Assembly (NCBI GenBank): GCA_013400115.1
Contig: VXBP01004622.1
Coordinates: forward strand, 496,001 to 560,000
Reading direction: 5' to 3'
From: Rhinopomastus cyanomelas
Taxonomy: Eukaryota > Chordata > Aves > Bucerotiformes > Rhinopomastidae
Length of the DNA: 64,000 nucleotides
Position numbers and translations under genes: made by a program. Positions 55,524 to 64,000 of the stretch are shown in pieces; the stretch's first letter is position 1, and the number at the start of each line of letters is the position of its first letter. Under the pieces are notes generated by a model. The model saw only the letters and a program-made list of their open reading frames with translations, was not told the DNA's origin and searched no databases.

Positions 55524-58500
55524 ATGAGCGTCCGGCTGAGCGAGGGAGCCATCGCGGTGAGGGGCTGGATCTGAGATGAAGGGAGCTGCATTTGGGTTTG
55601 GGACGGGCCTGGGACGGGCCTGGGGAGAGGGAGAGCTGAGGGCGCGGAGCGGGCCCACTACTGAGGGCAGGCCCAGCTGTGACGACTGTTCCTCTGTCCC
55701 TGGCCATTCCTCACAGAAACCTGTCCCTCAGCTGTGCGTCTCGAACCGCACCCTAGTGAAGTGATGGGAACAGCTTTCTGAGGGTGTCTTTTGCTTTTCT
55801 CCAGGCCATAATGCAGGGGGAGAATGTCTCCAAGCCTGTGCTACAAGTCATTGTGAGTACCCTGTTACCTCTTGTGCTCCTCCTAAACTTCCTCTGCAGA
55901 GAAACCAAGTGAGCTTGATAGGCTCTTGACTTTGTTGTATGTTAGTTGGGCCTTGTGGTGCTCAAAAAAACCCCAAGCAACTGAACAGAGGAGTTATTTG
56001 TTAACTTTGGTTTTGGAGTGTTTCAGAATAAATGCGAAGAAATAATCTCTTGTTTCCCGATAGAACACACGGGCTATTGCTACAGGAAATGGGCCACCAC
56101 GGTACAGAGTGCTGATGAGTGATGGGGTTAACACACTCTCCTGTAAGTACGTCAAGTTGCAGTGAGGTTTTTTGTAACTGTGGAGATACTGATGATGCTA
56201 AAGATCCCAGTCTAGGTGCAGAAAGATGATGAAAGGGGTCTTGAAGGAGAATGTGTTTTATATAGGGACTGCAGACTCTGAAATATGCAACTGTATTTTA
56301 ACACTTAATCAAAACTCTTCTTTTTGGGAACTTTCTTTATGAAATTTAAGCAATTAACTTGCTACAGGGTATAAGGAAAATATAGAAACTTGTATGTGTT
56401 TTTATAATAATGATTCTAATGTATTTTAGCTTAATCTTTCTCTGACTTTGATATCAAATTATTCTAGCTTAAGAAAGTTTAAGTTTAAGAAATCAATACA
56501 GTGTAATTTATACTCAGCTTCGGTTACTTCTTAATGAGTTCACTATTTTTGTGGTGTTAACTACGTTAGCTGTAGATCCAAAGCAATGCTAGACTGGCTG
56601 GAAAAGTTGTAGCCAGTCACGACAACCCCTTTTGAGACTGTCTTTTTTTTTTAATTGTTTCAATGTTTTCCTTCTGTTTCTGCAGCTTTCATGTTGGCAA
56701 CACAGCTGAACCCTCTGGTGGAAGAGGAACGCTTGTCAGCCCGATGTGTTTGCCAGGTTAACAGGTTCATTGTCAACAGCCTGAAAGATGGAAGGTATCA
56801 GTGTTTCTCTAAGTACAGTTCTATAAAAAGGCAGCTGCACTGGGGGTGCTCTGTCCATTGGGACGAAGCAGAGGCCAAAATCTTGTGACAATTAGTAGTG
56901 CCAGAAATTAAAAAAACTTCGGAGTGTGACTGCAGCGTGTGCAGATGTGTCTGGTACAGTGGTTCAGGGATTGAAGGTTTCCAGTTGGAATACTCCAAAT
57001 TGTGCACAGTTTCACTACAATTCACTTAGAATTAGCTGCTGTGGAGAGGCAACAAATTTCTTGTTATTTACTATGTGTTGTGGATCTGCCCTTTGTTTGA
57101 AGGAAGGGAGGTAGGATAGTGCTGAACAAGAAGAGATTCGAATGAAAGGATTACATAAAATTACATAAGAGGATTACTGTATGATGTCTAGAAGAATGTG
57201 AAGGTTCATATTCTTTTCATTCAATGTTTTTGTGGTGAGGGTGAAACTTCTTTTGAGGCAAGAGGTACGTTCTGTCTTGTAAAAGCTGGCGTGGTTTACA
57301 CGCTTTTAAAAGACTGGTTTTTGACATGTTTTTGTGGCCACTCAGTCTGCTGTTGCTGTCCTTGATGAAATATGAGGCTGTTTCAAGCCTCCTTGTACCT
57401 TATGAGAGGGTTAAGTTGACAGTGGGAAAGCTTTTGTCTTCCATATCGGTTTTCCACAGACTCAGCCCCTAATGGTTGGTTCCTTTATCTGCTGAAAAGG
57501 ATATTATAGTCTTGCAGAGGGAGTGAAAGTCTTTACTGCTGTCTACTCTGTGTTTATAGGAGAGTGGTTATACTGATGGATGTAAATGTTCTGAAAACTG
57601 CTGATCAGGTTGGTGGCAATATTGGCAACCCAGTGCCGTACAATGAAGGTGAGTGCCCTCTGAAAAATTGATACCTTTTTGGACAGACAGCCTGCTACGT
57701 CCTTTCAGCTCTGGCTTTTTCACTTTAAAAGAAGCAGTTGGACATATTTAGAACTTTTATGCCTGAAACACTCATGTCCAGCTCTCTAAAAACCCCTTCT
57801 GTTTACATAACACAAAGTGGATGTTGGTCATATTTCAATAAACTCTACACCATGGTTGAAGCTTCACTCTCCACGTGGTATTGGGAAGTATCTACACCTT
57901 ACGATAACATTGACAGATCTTTATTATACATTAGTGGTCTCTATCCAGAATTCCAGTAAGCATGCGGAAGCTATTCTATGTCCTCTTGTAATGGGTAATC
58001 AAATAGATTATAATTTCTTCTGTCTGGAAAGAAAACAGCAGGAGGAAGATGTATTAACGATCTGTGAAAGTATAAGATGGCATGGAGGGAGTGAATAAAG
58101 AATGATGAATCTCGCTTTCATTTCTGTGTTCATCTGATGCTCTTTAGTTCTCATATTGTCAGGTTAGTGGTTTTAAAACAAAGGCTGTACCACACCCCCA
58201 AGCGGGGCGTTGTTACATTATGGAACTTGTTGAGGTAGGTGCCAAAAATTGGCACAGGTTCAAAAAGCAATTAGATGTGAAAGTAGGAAAAAAAGCCATT
58301 AAGGGCTGTTATACATAACAATACATCCTCTGCATGAATGCTAGGTTTCAGGAAGCACTAAAACTTAGATTGCTCCAAGTACAAAGAGGAGAGACTTGTA
58401 TGAAAACCGTATCAGCACACAGGCTTCCCTAAGCACCCATTGCTCCCTGCCCTCTGAAAAACGTGGATGCGCCAAGTGGACCTTAACCTGACCTGCTGTG

Positions 58501-61500
58501 ACTCTTCTTTTATTGTGTTGCATAAGGAACTGCATTCTTCATTTTGCACGTGCTGAGCTTACAGTTCTTGGGCAAACATTTTTTGAATTAATACATTTCC
58601 CCTTCCCCCCTGCCCCAAGATATGTTATTTTCTTCCAGCTCTAATCTTTAAAAAAGAGAGAGGATAAGAAGCCCTTAAAGAAAATATTTGAACAGCTCTG
58701 TCATTGATGAATACACAGATAATGGCTGAAACTTAAGAGGAAATAGCTCTTCCTGGAGAAGTTATTTTTTCCTGATGGAAGTGAATTAATATATTTTTAT
58801 TACTAAGGGACTACACAGTGGCAACAATCTCCTGTAGGGTATTTTGGACAAACAGTGGTGGTAGGTATGCTGCCATTCTGCTTAAAATATCTACTTTACT
58901 AATCAAAGTAGATATTACACTTCATTGCAAAGGCAAAGACATCTTTCTTCATTAACTTTTCTTTTTCCTAGGGAATTAGAGGGGCGTTTGTTAAATGAGC
59001 CTAAAGAATCCTTTGTTCCTTTGATAGTTCCTTAGCTAATTGCTGTTTAAAAAATGTGTTGACATCTTAGATTTTATGGTTTAATCCTACAGTTGCTGTA
59101 GAGACCAAGATTTTCAGAATAGCTATTGAGCAGACTGTTTTGTGCCTTTCCCATTTCCCTTGCTGGTATGATACAAGAGCTTGTGAACTATACTGTTTTT
59201 CCAGTTATCATATTGTTGCTTGGAGACGATGAAGAATGTGATCTGTTTCAGAACTGAGCTGAAAATATACCTTTAAAGCTATAAATTTTGGTACAATTGC
59301 CATGACTTTGATTGAAGTCATGTTACTCATTTGGGCTTATTTAAGTACCTGGTGATGAACTGCTAAAATCTAAATGGCATTGGAGTTGTGAGTGGTCTGT
59401 GATGACAGTAAGTGTGGTCTTGCTCTAGGTAGTTGAGGCGTTGTATTTGGTGCAATGTGTAGTTCATTTTAACACCAGAGTTATTCCGCAGGCTTCATAG
59501 CCTTTTATTTGATACTAAATAAGGTCTCTATCACAGAAGAAGGTTATAGTTTAGATAGAGTATGTTTAACCCAGCCTCTCAGCTCTGCAGGGTCCCTGAT
59601 TTGTCATGGAGGCCTTGATAAAATGGCAGAAGTGTATTTCAAGTTGCAGATTGTCTTGCAGTTCCTGTATGTATCGAGAGATTGTCTTTTTGAGGAACAC
59701 TCGGCTAATGCAGAATGAGTATCTGAGAGCACTTTGTGGTTTTCATGGAAAAAAATAGTTCAGGTATTTTAAAAAGAATGTTTAGTCATACTTTTGGTCT
59801 CCAAATACAGGTCTCAAATTGCTGGACCTAGGATTAAGGAGCATCCTTTCCTAGACTGTAGTAGCACAGTAGGATCCAGGGAGTGAGGAGATGACTTTTG
59901 GTCACTTTACGGTGGAGTGGTGGGTGGTTAATCTGCCTGACAAGGAAGCTGGAGACACACTCTTCTTACTACATATCACAAAAACTTTTCAGGCAGCATT
60001 TCGTAATAGTGTTGAAAATGAAGATTGAGCAGTTCTTGTTGAAAACGAGGTGGTAATGTTATTACTGTCATTAATCTCATTCAAATTACCCTGATGCTGG
60101 ACTGACTTCTCACTATGACAATTACTTGCTACTTATCTTTGACTTCTGTCATTAATCTTTCCATGTTGAGATGTTTGTATACTGACATGTTAACTTGAAC
60201 TCTTTACTCTTGCCCTTCTCACCATTGTGATTTGGTAGCAAACTGTCAGAAGCAGAGGACTGCTGTTATATTAGAGTGGGTTGTGTGCTAGCTTTGGCCA
60301 AAGGTCTCGGGTCGCACTAACCCAGTATACTTAGCAGAAATGTGATCAGGTACTTCAAGTGTTTTTCCAGCTTCTGCTAATAAAAGCTAACAAAAACCAA
60401 GCAGAGGAGTCAGTTTTCTCAGCACCTGAAGTGATCTGCAGGCCACCAGCTGCCAAAAAATCATAGTTTAGGAGTCCCTAGGTTCTACAAGTGAGAAAAT
60501 TGGAGAGATATTTCTGCTCCTTCTTTATTTGAGCACATACAGAGATGTGTTACTATATCCTTAATCCATTGAGAACCACCAGGCTATGAGCGGGCAGCCA
60601 TTAAAATGTGAGCTTGCGTTTCCTGATACACAAGTGTGCTTATGCACGTGGTGGCCTTGGTTTGCTTTTTGGTCGTTTTTAGTTACTATTAAAAAAATCC
60701 TAGGTGGGGGTTAAAAACCATTTGGAGCAAAAGTAGCAAAGAAGTCTCTTGCTGTTTCATCTGAACCTTCTTGTTGTTCTTGACTGTTCTTTCCCTGATC
60801 AGACATATTTTTCTCTGTGTATTTTGTTGGGTTTTTTCCTCTTTTCCTCTCCTTCCACTAAATGACTCTGGGGTGTTGAGTACTGAGCACTGACCCCTGA
60901 CTGGGTCCTGGTCACCTGAGGCAGCAGGGGAGGGTGAGATCTGCCTTCTCCATCTAGTGGCTCCTGCAGTAAATACACGTTGGTGTTTGACGTCACTGTG
61001 TTGCCAGGGAGACTGCTGTCACCAGTTCACCGATGTGACACTACTGCGGCAAGTTAGAGGAGCAGATTGGGGTGTTTGCAAGGACCTTGTTTTGAATTAA
61101 AAATAACCACCAGACTTACCTTTGTAGACTCAACATCAGGTGATGCTACAACAGGGTCTCCTTGGTGTTGCTTTGGCTCCTCTCCCTTGTTTCTGTGCCA
61201 TCCTTTCTTGCCCTTCTCTTCTGGGATTCTCTGCTGTTGTTCCTCATAATGCTCATGGTCTTGGTCTGACCTTCTTTTCCACTCGCTCTGACCATCTTCC
61301 TCCTCACAGCCCAAATCAGAGATGCTTTACCTGCTCAGGCTTAGGACTTAAACTTAAGAATTAGTTGCATCCAAAAAGATGAAGATGTTGGACATTTTCT
61401 CATCTGGAGGCAAAATGTGATAGGGCAGTTGTTCTGTAAGGAACTGACTGTTGAACAGTACATTATTCTTCTAATGTGCTGTTTCTCTAGATCTGTCACT

Positions 61501-64000
61501 CGGCTCTTTCTCTTGTAATGTATCATCTGTGCAGAGAAAGTAGAAGTCCTGGAATCTAAAGAAAATGCCTAAGATATTCTTACTGTGGCATCACTTTGCT
61601 CTGCGCAATATACTGCTGTGTCCCAGGAGGGTGAATGCTGAAATGATGACTCCATCACCCCCACTTTAAATCTCTTCATAATTTGGAAATAAAATACAGC
61701 AGCTGTCTTGAGGTTTGTCTTGCATTAACTTCAGGTTTGACTTTTACCCAGTGGGTTTTTGGCCCTTTCTGAGTTTTGAGAGGGAATTCTCCTATCGTTT
61801 TTATCTTAGCTGTTGGGTAGCAGCAGAAACTACCTGTCAGAGCGACAGAAGCCTATAAAAACTGAGACGATGTCAAGATTACTTAAGTGCTGTCCTTTTA
61901 AATAACTGTCAACCTTGAATTCTTTCAAAGTAGAAAGAAGTTGCTTGAGGAAACATCTGACTGAAATTCCTTCATGGTAATAGTATTCAACAGCGAGCTT
62001 GCTACTGCTGAGCTCTGTAACACCTGCCTTTTTTAGCATGTGTTCTCCATGTTGTAAGTGTTTTTCATGCAAGTCTTATTTCCTGAAAAGGCTTGAGGGT
62101 AGTTTTGATTACTTTACTCCCTACTGTACTATATGGTTTCTTTCCATTTGATTACCAGGGCAAGGGCAGCAACGTTCTTCAGCTCCAGCAGCAAACTCAG
62201 TGCCCAGCAAACCACAGCAACAAAACGGCAGCACATCAGGAACAGGTAAGAGTCATCCCAGGCAGGAATTCTGGTTTCCATTTGTGCAGTGCAAAACTAC
62301 AGCTTAAATTTGAACAAGTTTCTTTCTGTAATGCTGTTGTACAAGGAACACTCCATTAAAGCCTCACCCGTGCCTTGATAAGGTGAACTCTCTCAAGGCT
62401 ACTGTACGCTTGGATTTAATAACTTTAGGAGAGCTTGGAAGGGTGTGTGATACCTGTTCTGTCTTCTTCCTTCTTCCCCAAGAGGAAGAAATTGGGGAAC
62501 AACTTGACAAAGCAGCGAAACATCCAGGCTGATGCAGTTGTATGTTCTTTAAACAGTGCTCTTTAGACACCCCGGTTCGGAGCTGCCCAACAGGGTGTTA
62601 GCGACACTGATATGGAGGCTGATTTAGGTGGTACAGAACTGAAATGATTTGGTAGTATTCTATAAATAAAAAGTTGATTTTTATCAGGACTTTAAATAGT
62701 GACGTACCGAAAAAGGCAGCCAATTTAGATGTCAGCCTGTAGATATTTTCTGAAGCCAGGAAGTTGTCAGTGCTAGCATGTGGTACTGCTAACCTGTCTG
62801 TATTCTTTACCCTGGTGTTTAAGAATTATTTTGAAATATTGTGATTTTTGAAAGGTCCTCCACCTCCAAAGTACCATGTTCCTGCAAACCAGTTTGGCAA
62901 ACCGAGTGCTCTCAGCTCAGTGAAGACACCTGGGGGTTCACAAGCCAAAGTAGTGCCGATTGCCAGCCTGAACCCCTACCAGTCCAAGTGAGTTTCTGTG
63001 GTCTGCCAGGTGTTAATGTCCCAGGCATGAAGGAGCAGCAGCTCCTTTTGTTTTCTCATGTATGAATCTTGGGTGAATAATTATTTGAAGTCTTTGGACT
63101 TTATTGCTTATCTCCAAACAAACAAAACCAATAATAACAAAACCACAAACAGAAAGAAAGAAAATGAAAAAAAAACCACTCCCCCCCCATAGGAATAGCT
63201 ATTCAGGTTTCTTTTTTATATCTTGTTTGGGTTGTTTTAATTTTTTTAGGTTTTCTTCTGTTTTTTTCTTAACTTTATCAAAACTGTGACAATCTGAGAT
63301 TTGCCTTTGCATTGTCTTGGTGAAGTTACCCTGCTGAGATTGATGGGATTTTAATATTTAAGTTGAAAACCAATTGATTTCACCTTTCTTTTTTCCCTTA
63401 GAACAACCTTCTTTTTAGTAACTCAATGACAAAACAGCTCAGTAAGCTATTCACTTTGGCTACTGTTCTGTTTGAAAAGCATGAGGATGTAATTATTTCG
63501 TGAATGACATTTTTAAGTTATGCAAACTGATTTGATTACCCAAGTTAAATGTGAATCCTATAATTGAGCTCTTGAGTTCTAGATGGCTTTTCAGACCAGG
63601 GAAACTGCTGCATGAGAAATGTACCCTAGAAGAGGAAAAGATTTGAGACCTGCTTCTAGGCTGAAGGGTTGTTCGCCGCTGTTATCATACTTGATGCTTT
63701 ATGGCTGGCTTTGTTGCTTTCTCTACAACTTTATGCTTTTAATGGTCTAGGCCATTAAAATAGAAAGCAGCAGAAAAGCAGGTAGAGATGCTGAGGTGCA
63801 GTGACACGATTCTGCTTTAAAATAGTGACATTCCAGTTCCAAAGGTTTGTCAATTCAATCTCTTCTTTAAAAATAAAAAAAAAGCAAGACACAGAACAAT
63901 GATTTCTTGCACAATTTCAGGTGGACCATTTGTGCTCGTGTCACCCAAAAAGGCCAGATCCGCACATGGAGCAACTCCCGTGGTGAAGGAAAGCTCTTTT
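55524..64000 (+). CDS. RPA1: Replication protein A 70 kDa subunit (5' part, cut by window end)
   Basis: Coding exons seen: 55524-55556, 55805-55852, 56064-56142, 56686-56794, 57560-57648, 62159-62245, 62855-62987, 63921-64000 and onward. They give about 219 of an expected 610-620 codons. The N-terminal OB fold (RPA70N, residues 1-110) is complete: LSEGAIAAIMQ, PPRYRVLMSDG, FMLATQLNPLVEE, RFIVNSLKDGRRVVIL. It recruits checkpoint and repair partners. A Ser/Gln/Pro-rich flexible linker follows. The last exon opens ssDNA-binding domain A (WTICARVTQKGQIRTWSNSR). RPA1 binds single-stranded DNA with RPA2 and RPA3 in replication, repair and recombination. The acceptor before the 62855 exon (TTTTTGAAAG) is weak. 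Intron 5 is about 4.5 kb, the longest in the window. Confidence 0.96.
58195..58340 (+). repeat. Ancient CR1-type LINE remnant in RPA1 intron 5
   Basis: The segment with ggttcaaaaagcaattagat followed by gccattaagggctgttatac resembles the conserved 3' region of an old sauropsid CR1 family. Divergence is heavy, so this is a tentative call. Confidence 0.45.
61120..61320 (-). other. Exon-like ORF on the reverse strand within RPA1 intron 5
   Basis: Read on the reverse strand, an open frame from about 61322 to 61120 encodes a highly charged Glu/Lys/Gln-rich peptide of about 67 residues (for example EEEDGQSEWKRRS, EKGKKGWHRNKGEE). It ends exactly at a perfect donor, ACAAAG|GTAAGTCT. I do not recognise a family, and no strong acceptor is visible upstream on that strand. 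It could be an exon of an undescribed antisense transcript, a relic of an inserted gene, or chance. Confidence 0.3.

Overview
The window is vertebrate nuclear DNA, almost certainly from a bird. It has spliced genes with GT-AG introns, short introns, CpG-island promoters and several degenerate copies of the avian CR1 LINE, and no mammalian SINEs. The gene order WDR81 - SERPINF2 - SERPINF1 - SMYD4 (reverse) - RPA1, with miR-22 on the reverse strand just upstream of WDR81, is the conserved block of human 17p13.3, which I recall as lying on avian chromosome 19. I rebuilt every coding gene exon by exon. In each case the exon lengths and splice phases add up to one uninterrupted reading frame, so I see no pseudogenes.

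Layout. 1-3013: no gene I can support. 3022-9499 (+): an 18-exon, 533-codon AIFM3-like Rieske/FAD oxidoreductase, at a place where I would expect TLCD2/PRPF8 from the human map. About 11.2-15.6 kb (-): the probable MIR22HG host transcript, with an unmistakable mir-22 hairpin at 12251-12340. About 13.2-16.0 kb: a CpG island that serves MIR22HG and WDR81 divergently. It holds a CRE, CCAAT boxes, E-boxes and a perfect inverted repeat of a ZNF143-type motif. 16786-26856 (+): WDR81 (1910 aa). 30565-36355 (+): SERPINF2 (520 aa). 41.8-48.6 kb (+): SERPINF1 (417 aa). 49162-55317 (-): SMYD4 (799 aa), tail-to-tail with SERPINF1 and head-to-head with RPA1. 55524-64000 (+): the first eight coding exons of RPA1, cut by the window end.

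Functionally this is a mixed neighbourhood. WDR81 acts in endosome and autophagy biology. The serpin pair comprises a secreted plasmin inhibitor and the non-inhibitory PEDF, and arose by tandem duplication. SMYD4 is a SET/MYND protein and RPA1 the large subunit of the single-strand DNA binding complex. The points most worth a second look are the AIFM3-like paralogue with an altered Rossmann glycine motif, the shortened plasmin-binding tail and altered reactive loop of SERPINF2, CR1 fragments lying against three 3' splice sites, the ZNF143-type inverted repeat, and an orphan exon-like ORF with a perfect splice donor on the reverse strand inside RPA1 intron 5. I did not find any clearly new biological system.
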